Positions 1 through 10,994 of a stretch of 64,000 nucleotides of DNA are shown here, piece after piece. The translations under genes were made by a program, and so were the position numbers. Under the pieces are notes generated by a model. The model saw only the letters and a list, made by a program, of their open reading frames with translations, was not told the origin of the DNA and did not search any database. Source of the stretch: Chalciporus piperatus (Eukaryota > Basidiomycota > Agaricomycetes > Boletales > Boletaceae); the NCBI GenBank assembly GCA_038093975.1, contig JBBPTG010000009.1, positions 186,001-250,000 of the forward strand. The letters are read 5' to 3'. Position 1 is the first letter of the stretch; every line of letters starts with the position of its first letter.

Positions 1-1285
1 AACAACCACGACGTGAAGAGCACAGTTCCATCTCCTCCCAGCTGCAATGATATGAGAACTACGCTCGAGTCTGTTATGATAGATACCTACCGTGATGACA
101 AAATCAAAGAGGTGTGAACTGCGACTGCACATCTCAGATGTCCAATACCGGAGCTGTCCCTCTTGGTGGACCTGAGACTCATCTTGGGAAGCTGATGACG
201 ACGACAAGGAAGATAATGAATTATTGCTCGACGACCTCCTTCGGGGGAATGGTTCAAACAGTTCAGGGTGATCGCATTCGATGCCGGCAGCATCGAAGCG
301 TCTTGAATGTTTCAGTTGGTGGTCAACGTAGCTGCGCACGCCTATTAGAGTAAGACCTCAAAGATAACGTGCTACTCACACGACGAGACCACGATGACCA
401 TTACGTGGTTTGAGCATAAGATAAAGCGCCAGCTCGCGTGTCAACTTGATAAGCCTATTGTCTCGAGCCTTAGTCACGATGAGGACACTTTGAATGTTCG
501 CCCGTATCCGAGCACGACCTGCCGAAGATACGTGATAAGCAAGCATCGTTATCGCGAGTTCAAAAGGACTCACCGAGCTGCTTGCTCATCTCCCGAACGC
601 CAACGGCTGTCTCTGCAAGCTGTCTCGTCAAGCTGCCACTGTGCGGGTCGTCGACGTCGTCGTTGCCAGACAACATCTGTGTGGCGCCATCTTTGCATGG
701 AAGTTCCACTGGCGTAGAGACGACGTGGTCACCGGGATGGCGCTGTTGGAGGGATCTGGCTACACCGACGTTGGTGCCAAGAACCTCTTTCTCCCTTGCG
801 TGTAGCCAGTCCTGGAGTGATGCACCCTTATCGAGATGGGAGTGCACGAAACATGGGGATTTTGTAGGAAGATTGGATGGATCCATAGACAAGGGTATCG
901 AAAAACTGGAGGGTGAACTTGTGATTGAGACAGGCGTATTAGAGGTGTCGGTTGACTGATGTGTAATTACACCGGCACTGGTCGGCGATGTGACAAGCGT
1001 ATGACCATTAGGAGTTCGAGTGGCCGTCTTATTACCAACCACATTGGATGGGGATTGCTCGACAACGACGTCGTGGTCCCAGCTGATCTTCGTATGCAAG
1101 GATGACAGCGAGGATACCATCGATTGTCTGCTTCCTCGTCTTGACAGCGATGGCCGAATGGCACTCCCCGTTGGTAGGGAGTTCATACCGCCTTCCTTCA
1201 AGTCCGAGCTCGAATTCGTTCGGGAGATACAGGGAGAGGTTGGTGGTGTACTGAACACTTCTGAATCAAGCTCGGCTTCAGACAT
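1..1285 (-). CDS. NAD kinase (partial, cut by the window start)
   Basis: Phosphorylates NAD+ to NADP+ with ATP in the cytosol, feeding NADPH-dependent biosynthesis and redox defence. The N-terminus from 1285 is a ~235-residue Ser/Pro-rich disordered region, usual in fungal NAD kinases. The conserved start TRQLAETAVGVREMSKQLG follows. I place exons at 1285-574, 518-380, 331-91 and 41-1; all joins keep frame and use GT...AG introns of 48-55 nt. The second exon gives IQSVLIVTKARDNRLIKLTR, the third RFDAAGIECDHPELFEPFPR and YWTSEMCSRSSHLFDFVIT. Joining the fourth gives LGGDGTVLFTSWL, which holds the diagnostic GGDGT nucleotide-binding/catalytic motif. The rest of the catalytic domain lies outside the window. 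Family assignment is secure from these motifs; the start codon is inferred. Confidence 0.9.
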
Positions 1286-2354
1286 CTCTCAGGATGAACA
1301 GATTCCGATAGGCTGATAAGTTGAGCGCTGAGAAGACTTCGCTCCGGGGGAACCGAATACCAGCAGTCTTGTGCCAGCATTCAACTCATCTCGCTCCCCG
1401 CTTTATACTCTTACTCCCTGGATAACTCAGCTTGAAAACAGTTACCCAGATAGCATGCGATATAGCTTTGGGATATAGTTGGTGATGTAACGCATCATGC
1501 CCACGATTGCCCGCGACTTGATCACCGTATCCAAGTCCGCTTTCCCATCAAGCCCACGACGAACATGAAGGAGACCTTTTCGGCACCTCATGGATTTCTT
1601 CTCACACTTCGGTTAGTTCGTGTCTGTATGCCTTACTTCACACCATCTCTACAGAGCATTCCCGCAGGGCTCTTTCATATCCTGGAGCGGCGGTCCCTTC
1701 GAAGAGGTAAATGATGGAGCATACTGCAGCCGCAGCGCCTTCGGATTCGATCACCGCCAGGCAGTGACAGTGCAGTGACCTGTTCCACTGATCACGCACG
1801 ATGATCTTGTTATGTTTCAAGGGGCCTGAGCCACAGCCCAGCGCCCTGTCCAGGGGTGCGCCTCCCCGTGTTTGGTCAGTACTGACCGATGCAGTGGGGC
1901 GAAGACGCCGTTGATTCCCTTCCACGTGAGCAGATCATTGTGACAACACGGCGCTTGAGTGCACAATCTGTTAGACCGATTATCGCGTGCTTGCCCTAAT
2001 AGGACCAAGAAGTCATAGGTACAAACCCAATCATGTCTGTTCCACCTATATACTTAACTACTCCATAATGATGACCCACTTGACAGCATCCTCTCCCACT
2101 CGTTCTTCCCTGCCCAATGTCTGACCACGCCGGTACAGGGCAATACATCAAGATCATCGATCATCACCAAGACCGCACCTTGCTGTAGTGACGTCGATTG
2201 ACGAAACAGCCTAGAACAGGGGACTTCTGCATGCGCAGAGTTAGTCCTGGAAGATAGATGTATAGAACTGTGGAATCACAACCCCGGCGCACATTTCCAT
2301 GCTGGTCGATCACTACGGTACATATCTCTTTTTCCATATTTTGTATCGCTTCTT
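1286..2354. other. Intergenic, no gene recognised
   Basis: About 1.07 kb between the NAD kinase start and the QNG1 stop. It should hold the NAD kinase promoter on its left side and the QNG1 3' UTR on its right. An open frame of 95 codons on the minus strand (1638-1925) has no recognisable motif or flanking splice signals, and I do not call it a gene. Confidence 0.5.
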
Positions 2355-3814
2355 TCAGAAGAAAACCGTATCCCGCAATACGAATCTCTCGAGGTCTCTA
2401 TAGTCCGATCTGTCTTTTGCGACCGCCCAAATCCACACATCCAACTGCGGTAAAGTTATGTCTTTGAGCCACTTCTGATCATCAGGCAGGACGGCGGCGT
2501 CCAATGAATGTGCGTAGTTGACTATTTTCTCGCATGCATCTACGGCTGCGGCACGCAAAATATACGCCTGCTCCGAAGTCAGAACGGGTCCTTCTGTGGG
2601 TGGTTCCTTCTTTGGCCTCGTCCCTGGCGTGTCCTTGGGAACTGAGAGGAGTGCGTTAATTTTGGTGTTCGCAGCATCGGGGAATATCCCCCGCAATGCA
2701 ACGTCTTTCGCTCCCGAGAGGTCCAGGACTCCCAGGTGAACGAGCAAAGACGGAATGACATTGTCGGTGAATACCGGCGAATGGGTCGTGTCTGGGAGTG
2801 GGAGCGGTGGCGGGGAAGAGGCCCCAAAACGCAGGGTCACCGCGTGGATGAGGAATAGCGCCTTCTTGAAGCAGTATACGGCTGTTTGCGGATGTGGAGC
2901 ATTCAGCATCATCCCTTGGGTCTAAGATGAAGAGACTGACGTCTTCCGTCCACAACAGCCATGTCCCGGAATCCCGGGAAGGCGTTTACCAGCTAGGAAA
3001 TGTTCAGTTTATCCTGGTCTCGTCAACGCGGGGTACAGAGAACCCACATCTTTGAGAACGTCGTCAACTGTTACATTGGCGCCTCCGGGGCGTTTTGAGC
3101 TCAGACTCCGCATGACGAATGTCCCTAAATCTGGCACACCGGACTGTTCCAATATTTTTCCTGTCTCGATTAGCGTGCCACTGATCAACTTGACTAGATC
3201 ATATAAGTATCCTCCAACCTCCCCAACCGTGACGCCCTGTAATGTTTCGTGGGGTCGTTCCACGTGGATCTTGACAGACATGAGTTCGGCGACTCGGGCA
3301 GGCGTGACCGTTTGCATGCCCTTTGCAGTGAGTAGATCACCTTGACCGGTGGCAGAAGACAAGTACATGCCAAAGGCGAAGGCTCTTATGTTGTCCCATG
3401 CACCGCGACCGGTTTGTTCGTGGAGAGGTACTCTGTATCCCGAGGCGAAATTGAGGAGGCATAGAACGGAAAGGAAGTTTAACTCAGATAGGACGGAGGG
3501 GAATTTGAGCGGGAAGTGGACACCGTGGTTTGTCGATACACGCTTAAATGTACTGCGGAATGAGGGGGAGAACAGGAGACGTTGTATGGCAGCGTCCGTC
3601 ACCTGAGTTTTAAGATCAGTTAGACGTATGATCTATAAGAGAGCAAGCATTTCGCTCGCTGGATCCAAGCTGACCAATTCACATAATGGCGCGTTGGAGA
3701 TGTATGATTGGAACTTGCCTGTACGTTTTGAGCTTCCCGAAGCTCTCTACAAGATGATCTGATCGCATCAATATAATTGGTGGGAAGGGGTGGTGAGATG
3801 CTTTGAGTGGTCAT
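2355..3814 (-). CDS. Queuosine 5'-phosphate N-glycosylase/hydrolase (QNG1, DUF2419 family)
   Basis: Salvages the micronutrient queuine by releasing the base from queuosine 5'-phosphate, so it can be put into tRNA wobble position 34; cytosolic. Proposed exons are 3814-3725, 3602-3048, 2992-2941 and 2881-2355, giving 407 residues, close to the family's usual length. Exon 1 reads MTTQSISPPLPTNYIDAIRS; exon 2 contains LKFPSVLSELNFLSVLCLLN and SGYRVPLHEQTGRGAWDNIR, family hallmarks. The short third exon supplies LVNAFPGFRDMAVVDG, and the last exon begins VYCFKKALFLIHA and ends in the conserved DTVFF tail just before the stop. The three introns are 122, 55 and 59 nt. The family name rests on recognised blocks; the exact first intron acceptor is the least certain join. 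Confidence 0.88.
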
Positions 3815-3961
3815 ATTAGTGAAACACGGATGGGTGTTGCGATCGGCGAGTCAATGCCTCGTCACTATCTCATCAGGCACGTGATGATCGTGCCTAGTAC
3901 CGTCACTACGCGACTTCACGCGTTCACGTTCAAGAACCTGACCATCACATTCCTAGTAATT

Positions 3962-4667
3962 ATGAACTTTCTTTCTCAATGCTCGAGGGGTATTAGATTT
4001 GTCCCCCGTGCCCGTTACATTCATTTCAACACTTCTTTGGAGAATGAAGGTTAGAATGTTCTTGGACACAATCGTGCTTTACTGACTTTTTCGGGCATTG
4101 GTTCATTTTCCAGGTGATATTCGCGATGAGCTCCTCGCAGCAGTGAAACACACCATGAAGGTGTGTATGTTGCTTCACACTTCCTGCTGTACAATTACGT
4201 CTGGCTGTGGTCTGACGCCCAAGTTGTAGAATAAAGACCAGGTGTCTTCCACGACATTGAGGGTACGGTTGTTTCACACAACGGTGACTCGGGTTTTTAC
4301 TTACATGCCGTCAATAGTCCGTCCTCTCCGAAGTTTATAATTTGGACAAGTCGTCTGGTTCCCAAATATCATCCCCCGCAATTGCCGACGTTCTTCGGAA
4401 AGCAGTCCTTCGCCGAGTGAGTCTTAGCTCCATTTCATTTTGACACCTGCAACTTGCTCAGATATGTTACTCTAGACTGAATCTGCCGCTCATTTCATAA
4501 AGGGGGAGCGACCTGATCTTGCAGATAAAGAAGTCCTGGAGGCGGCCATTCTATCTGCATTTCTGCCACCACCCCCCGAAGCAGAAATAAATAAAGTGCT
4601 CACGGGGGTCACTGCAGACGGATCGGTATTCAAGTCGTTCTATCTCAAGGTTGACAAATCCGACTAG
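3962..4667 (+). CDS. GatB/YqeY-domain mitochondrial protein (AIM41-like), 3' end apparently disrupted
   Basis: Five small exons fit in one frame: 3962-4049, 4114-4160, 4230-4262, 4318-4416 and 4476-4667. The first encodes a basic, serine/arginine-rich leader beginning MNFLSQCSRGIRFVPRARYI, typical of a mitochondrial presequence. Later exons read IRDELLAAVKHTMK, SSTTLRSVLSEVYNLDKSSG, ADVLRKAVLRR, ESAAHFIKGERPDLADKEVL and FLPPPPEAEINKVL, matching the YqeY/AIM41 order. This family is linked to the tRNA-dependent amidotransferase fold; its exact role is unclear. The frame stops at 4665-4667 right after FKSFYLKVDKSD, whereas relatives continue. A matching C-terminal stretch, VDPDLVKSRSEALLKP plus TGA, lies at about 4811-4860 after a non-coding gap, but I found no frame-keeping GT donor linking it. 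Either a recent nonsense/indel change or an unusual splice is involved. Confidence 0.75.
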
Positions 4668-4807
4668 AGTACGGTCGAATGTTCGACAGGGACCTTGTTT
4701 ACACATGTTACAAGTACTTCCATGACAAGCATTCGTTGGGGAAAAAAACACAACACCACAACCACAATTCTCCCCCCAGTGACCTTGTTAAATTGTTAAA
4801 CAAGGTA

Positions 4808-4860
4808 ATGTAGATCCAGACTTGGTAAAAAGTCGTTCTGAGGCGTTGTTGAAACCATGA
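4808..4860 (+). pseudogene. Detached C-terminal exon of the AIM41-like gene
   Basis: The plus strand reads VDPDLVKSRSEALLKP and then TGA at 4858-4860, which is the expected family C-terminus that the frame ending at 4667 lacks. A possible acceptor (aatgtag) lies just before it. It may be the genuine last exon spliced in a way I cannot resolve, or a stranded remnant after the upstream stop arose. Confidence 0.5.
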
Positions 4861-5018
4861 ACTCAACACCCGGCCTTACTCACAGTCATACGTTCACCTG
4901 ACTATCATTAGAAGTCATATATACTCCTGGCAAAACTCCTCTCCTACTGTCCATTTCATGATGATTCCTCCGATGATTGATTACTTGATGCAACGGGCTC
5001 GGAAATTGGTGGAGCTGT

Positions 5019-7619
5019 TCAAAGGGTCAACGCACGATAAATGGCTGAACTTTCCTTGCAATATATCACGAACATACCGTGAATATCACCGGGGTTGCCG
5101 TCTGGAGCTAACTGCGATGACTCTATGGGTGGAGAGAGGACGCTTCTCATTCTGACGAGATCTTCGACACAGTGGGTTATTGTGTCCGATACCCCTTGCA
5201 GAACTCTTATTCTCTCGTCAATCGCTTCTCGAGTATTTTGGTCCATGAGCGCCAATTGGGCGTCTGTAACATGACTGCCGCTCGTGTCTTGTGACCGCGG
5301 AACCTGGAGGGAAGAGGTGGATGCCAGTGCAATGGATGCGGCGGGGATTGGCAATTGCATAGGGGTATTCGCTGTCAATGATGAAGACAGATCAGAAGCT
5401 GCCGATTTGTGCGGAGCGCCCGAGCTTTCTGCAGTCGGGGTCGGGGGATTGCCATCCAACGGTATCAGTGAGGGGACCTTCCATGTGGCGTTGTGGTGGT
5501 TCGTATTCGAGGCAATAAATGTCGTTTCAGCGCGAGAAGGAAGGTTGGCGGAACGAGATGGTCCACCAAGGCGCCGTAATGCTGCTTGCGCGGCTGCCTC
5601 GGCGGGTGTCTGTGGAAGATCTTGAGATTGTGATGGAGAGGTGGATGCCTCATTGCTTCTTTCGCCGGTAGAAGGTTCCGCAGCGGTTTGTGGCCCTTGA
5701 TTGAACCATCGTTGATCGACATCCCATGGTCGCCAATTCCTGTCCGGTCCGACGAATCCAGTGAAAGGTGGCAAAGGCTGTGGCGCAACGGCAGTAGATG
5801 AGGATGGTTGTGACCGGATTTGGCCCTCCGGTGGCTGACCGTGATACTGTATGTTGTATTGAATGACGACACCTGGTGGGGCACCAGGAGTCCATCCCTG
5901 AGCACCTATGTTTTGTGGGCCGTGAGGTTGCTGCCCAGCGGCTGCCTGTGGTGGCTGAACCGGGTCGCGCGCAAATCTACCCAAAAGCCTAGCAAGGGCA
6001 TCGTTGTCCGGTTGCTGTTGCACGCCAGCCTGATGGAATCCAAATAGGTTCGGAGGTTGACGAGCACCGGCCTGTGGTTGAGGTGGCGCAGGTTGAGCCT
6101 GGCGTTGCGGGGTTTGTGGGAGATTGTCGAGGACGCTCTGTCGGCTGTGTACCACTCAGTTAATACGAATTAATTGGTCATAATTCATCACGAGCGTACT
6201 GACCAGGTTGGACAGCTCTGTTGGCGCTCAAGCCATGACCGCAAGCAATAGAAATGGAAGATATGTCCGCAAGGAAGCTTCTTCGGAGTCATGTTTGGTC
6301 CGTCAGAAGGCTGTACTTCTGGTTGGCCTGCGGAATCTCCTTGGTGATACATTTCCTCGCGGCAAATGATACAGGTGCGATCTGTCATGGTTGACATTTC
6401 CTGCTCTGTCGCGTTCGGATATCGTTCATCCATATTACGCGTAGCAGCACGGTACCGGATCAACGCGCGGAGCCGTGTAATAAACGAGCGTCCGGTGAGA
6501 TATACATCTCTGATGATGTTCAATGGCAAGCCATAGAGTGCCACAATAAATAAGAAGAACAGAAGATAGGTTATGAGCTTGAAGAAGTCTGAGAAAGTAC
6601 AGCCAATTATGAGATGGTATGAGCGGAATCCAAAATCTCACTCACCAGTGACAAGCTCAACATAAAAGACCCACATGCTCTTGTTCTGCCATGGAGGGGC
6701 ATTCTCTCCACCTCTGAGTTGTGCCCGGCGAAGATCGATGACACATATCATATACTTGGCGATGATGTTCATGGAACTAGCCATGAGAATAGCATACTGT
6801 GTGATATTCGTTGGCAAGAAATTCGGTGCAGAGTTGAGATACTTACTTCATTAGCAAACATCATCATTCCACCAACACCGTTTTTGATCGTGCTATCCAC
6901 AGCGAACGCAAACATGAATATATCGATGAACCACAATATGGAAATCAAGGTTGTGATTCGGATATGAAATAATAGTGGTGGTCCAGGGTAAGGTCGTTGA
7001 TCCATCTGCAGAATGCCCTGTCTGAGCATTGAATTACGCGATAAAGGGACGTAAAACGCACCCATTCAATGCGGTCGGAAGCTAACCAATGGAAAGACTT
7101 GACGAAGAGCAAAAATCCGAACATGAGGATAAACGGAACGTCGAAATCGTCGCGGAAAATGGTGAATGCAAGGAGAGACTCTGTCACAAAAAGCCAAAGA
7201 CGATCACACAGACGCTGGGCAGCGTTTAACGCTGGCTATCAATTGATTGCACGACATGATGACCTACCTCGACTTCCTGCGGCCTGAGGGGTCCAAAGAA
7301 TATGCGCTGAGCACATTGAGCACATAGCAGCGCGACCAAGAGGCCGAAATTGGCGAGGATCTGACGGAAGTCAAGGCAAAGAGGTTGTACGCTGAGGATG
7401 AATACCTACCAGAACACTTCTATTACTCTTACCCAGATGGACGGTTAGAGAGTAAAAGTTACTATGTCTCCTGAGGGCGTTCGCGATGGTGGCGGACACG
7501 GCGACGGAAGATACGATGGCATAGAGTAGTATCTTGTGTGAGCTCAACGTCGAGAATATCCTATTCTCTCTTGCACGAAGAACACCGACCCAGGGCATGG
7601 CGGGCAACAGCGAGCTCAA
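5019..7619 (-). CDS. HRD1: ERAD E3 ubiquitin ligase HRD1/synoviolin
   Basis: Membrane-embedded RING E3 that ubiquitinates misfolded proteins during ER-associated degradation. Read on the minus strand in several exons: the first transmembrane part (SATIANALRRHSNFYSLTVH, about 7480), then TESLLAFTIFRDDFDVPFIL and FVKSFHWLASDRIEW (about 7100-7190), MDQRPYPGPPLLFHIRITTL (about 7000), and LNIIRDVYLTGRSFITRLRA before the RING (about 6450). The RING-H2 is CIICREEM...CGHIFHFYCLRSW...CPTC; the last Cys is completed across an intron (6145-6203), giving CPTCRQSVLDN. The final exon (5019-6144) is a long Gln/Pro/Ser-rich cytosolic tail with a short hydrophilic helix near the end. Start at 7619 is the first in-frame Met; a Met nearer the first membrane segment is possible because the leader is longer than usual. 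Confidence 0.9.
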
Positions 7620-8080
7620 CGTTGTCTTGAAACAATTCGCTAGCGGAAGTTAGACAGTTAGACGCCCGAGCTACGTGTGTTTCCCACGCCAATCCCACAG
7701 TAGTCACGGTGAGTTGCATGCCAGGAGGTTGCAGGTCAACATCATGATGGTGTCGCCAATATCACCAGCCGGTAAGTATGTCAAATTTCAGCTCGTGTGC
7801 ACTGTCAAACAATGTCAGCCTTATGGTACTGTTCATTGCCTCGCAGTAGTGTATCGCCATCGCTCCCTGCTCGTGCAGTGGCGGGAAATATTCCAAATCG
7901 CTTCCCCATCAGTGAGTGCCCACCGTGACATTTGTCCACTTGTGAAACTTGATGAGTAACTGGTGGGCGCTAACGCAAACCAAGACATATATAAGTTTGC
8001 CTGACAACCTGTCGAGAGCTCTGTTTCGTTTTCCCGCCACAGAAGCATCCAATCCATTTGCAACGCCGCAAGTACGCCCA
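7620..8080. promoter_or_regulatory. Shared promoter region between divergent HRD1 and amidohydrolase genes
   Basis: About 460 bp separate the two divergent start codons. I see no clear TATA box or repeat. If the Met upstream of 8081 (7949) is used by the amidohydrolase, part of this stretch would be coding. Confidence 0.4.
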
Positions 8081-10720
8081 ATGTCAGAAGTGCGCAGACG
8101 GAAAATCGCACCTAGTAAGGTCCAATCGGACACAACCAAGCGTAGCCCTCTGTCAAGCAATCCATTCTTCGGAACCCTCATCGTTTGTCTGTCTCTCGGA
8201 GTCGGATTATTTGTGATATTCTCGGGCCACGGAAAAGCGCCATTGCACCCCGTGAACAGTTACGCTATCTGCTCGCGCTCAGGTGCAAAGATATACACCA
8301 TTGACGAACAAAGTCCTGCGGTCCAGTGTTTGGTAGTTCAAGACGCGTTCATCTTCGACATCGGTTCTCTGGGTATGGGTCTGGCATGATGATCCCGTGT
8401 GCAGGCATGCTCACGTCATCTGCAGACGACGTCTCAGGTCGTTGGCAAACCAACCACACTGGATCGCCACTCAAAATCCAATACATCGATGATCAGTCGA
8501 TTGTTTTGCCTGGACTGAGTGGTCAGTACGGCGGTAATTTACACAGTACACCCGGTAACATCGTTGTGCAGATTCCCATGCACACATCTTAGAGTATGGT
8601 GCTAGTCGGCAGATTCCCCTAGAAGATGGGAAGTCGATCAAAGGTAGGCGGAACGGTCGAACGGAGTTTCCCTGTCAATGATCTTTTTATTTTAGAAATT
8701 GTTGCCATTGTCAGGGACTACATCGGCAGAAATCCGGATGTGTACCACAATACCTCCAAGTTTATAGAAGGTTGGGGGTGGGACCACACCTCCTGGGCAA
8801 CGGAAGAGTGGCCTACAGCAGTACGTGTACTCTACTTCCAATTCTGCTGGATGTAAACTCGTGTCATATGTGATTTGGAAAGGATGCTCTCGACGAGGAT
8901 CCAGTCATACGCGGAAGACCAGTGGTACTTCAAAGCAAGGATGGCCATGCCTTGTGGGTTTCCAAGGCAGCTCTTCAGGGGAGTGGACCGTTATTCCCTG
9001 ACGACGTGGAAGGAGGTGTCATCATTCGTGACGCGCATGGAAAACCCACTGGTCCGTTGGGCGAGACAACCTCCATGCTGCTTTCTCTCATAGACTTTTA
9101 AGGTGTACTTCTCGACAATGCACAGGATCTCATTAAACGCCCTGCGTTGACGGAGGACGATCTCCGCAAACGTTTTGCAATAACCGCGAAGGACGCCTTG
9201 TCCTTGGGGCTGACGTCCATTCACGATGCAGGATTTAGCCCTGTGTCACTTGAATTCTTCAAGAGGTAATTCTACAGTTTAACGTCTTTCTGGCGGGAGC
9301 TCAACACTGTGATCATAAGACAAGCAGCTGAAGGTATACTTCCTGTATGTATGAGAAACACTCATCCGTATTTTGTCTTAACTCACTGGACAGATACGCA
9401 TTTACGGGATGCGCTATTTCGATGAGGTCGGCCCCTATTGGGGGAATATTTCACAGCCTATCATCAATGCAGGCAATGGTCGCCTCAATGCTAGGAGCGT
9501 CAAAATCTTCGCGGATGGTACTATAAATGCTATGTTGTTTCAGTCCTTTCTGCTGAAGTTACGCCGTATTTAGGTGCTCTACGATCCGGTGGAGCAGCAG
9601 TAAGTATCGAACAAAGACTCCGTCTCCTAGTATGTATTTACTAACTGCTGTTGGGGTTAGCTGCATAATCCATATCACGACAATCCTGGAACAAGTGGGT
9701 TTATGCGTCTGGATCAAGAAGTGTTACGTGAAGTTGTCCCTAGGTTTCTGGGGGATGGCTGGCAAGTTGTAAGTTCCTTCATAAAGTCTGTCTCCCCCTC
9801 CCGCACCTTTTCCTGCCATGCCAGAATATCCACGCCATCGGAGACTATGCAAATAAGGTCGTCTTGGATGCATTTGAAGCCGCTCTTAAGAATGTCAATG
9901 TTACTGCCTTAAGACCTCGTCTCGAGCATGCTCAGATACTGACCGAAGAAGATATGATTCGAGTGGGAAAGTTAGGAGGTACGCCTGTGCAATACCGATT
10001 GCTCTGCACGTAAATATCTCTGCATCGCAGTGATTGCAAGTGTGCAACCAACTCATGCGTGCGTAATTTCTTATTCATGCCTCCGCTGGTTAATCGGACC
10101 TCTTGTTGTATAGCATTAGCGATATGTGGTACGCCGAAGAACGATTGGTGCGTGAACACATACATTGTGCATCTCGTTCTATCAAACGTGCTCGTTATAG
10201 GGACCTGAGCGTGTGAAAGGATTGTACGCTTTCCACTCCCTTCTGGATCACGGTGCCCGCCTCGCTTTTGGCTCCGACTTTCCCGTCGAGGACATGAACC
10301 CACTTTCTGGTTTCTATGCGGCCATAACGAGACTGGCCCCCAACGGTGATTCTCCTCACGGACCCTCCGGATGGTGCGTGGCTACGTGAAAACATCATGA
10401 TTGATCTGCATACCAACTGTATTCTCGCGTAAGGTTCCCTGAACAATGCCTGAGTCGTACGGAAGCAATCCGAGGTGGGTCTCCGAGTCTATGTATTCTG
10501 TACCGCAGTGTCTCACGGCTTTGATTGATCGATAGGCATGACAATTAATGCTGCGTATGCCTCTTTCACAGAGGATACATCAGGGTCGATCACTCCTGGA
10601 AAGCACGCAGATTTTGTGGTTCTGTCACAGGATATCATGACTATTCCGACCGATCAGATCCTTAAAACACGGGTGCAAGCCACCTTTATTGACGGAGAGC
10701 CTGTTTATGGAAGCCTGTAG
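8081..10720 (+). CDS. Membrane-anchored amidohydrolase, YtcJ-like (amidohydrolase family 3)
   Basis: Metal-dependent hydrolase of the amidohydrolase superfamily acting on an unknown C-N substrate. The N-terminus has a basic stretch then one hydrophobic anchor ([17 protein letters not shown], about residues 30-47), so the catalytic domain probably faces the lumen or outside. Many exons follow: the metal-binding SHAH motif near 8480-8560 (split by an intron), [20 protein letters not shown] (8726-), [23 protein letters not shown] (9213-), [18 protein letters not shown] (9393-), the ligand-bearing [18 protein letters not shown] (9829-), [20 protein letters not shown], and [20 protein letters not shown] (10260-). 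The C-terminus [20 protein letters not shown] closes the composite beta-sandwich. The order and set of motifs are complete, so it is probably active. Start at 8081 was chosen because it directly precedes the basic/TM segment; an upstream in-frame Met exists at 7949. Confidence 0.85.
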
Positions 10721-10994
10721 GATCGCTCTGTAATACGATGATCTATCTTATGACTATACCCACTCGTTACTTATCTATCGGTGTATAGTTCTGTCCGACT
10801 CTTTGGTCTGCCTATTGGGGAGACTATAAGACTTGAAGTCACAATACTTCGGCAATTCCCACCGCTGTGCCACAGACGCGTCGGGTAATGATCTCAGGCT
10901 CGAATCTGGGTTTCGACGCGTCTTTGGTTCCAACTCTCACCCAGGAAATCTGCATACAAGTCAAGATAATCGTGGGCGCGTAGTTGACACGTCG

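Noticed and set aside
1638..1925. 95-codon minus-strand frame
   Set aside because: No motif, no splice context, composition not clearly coding.
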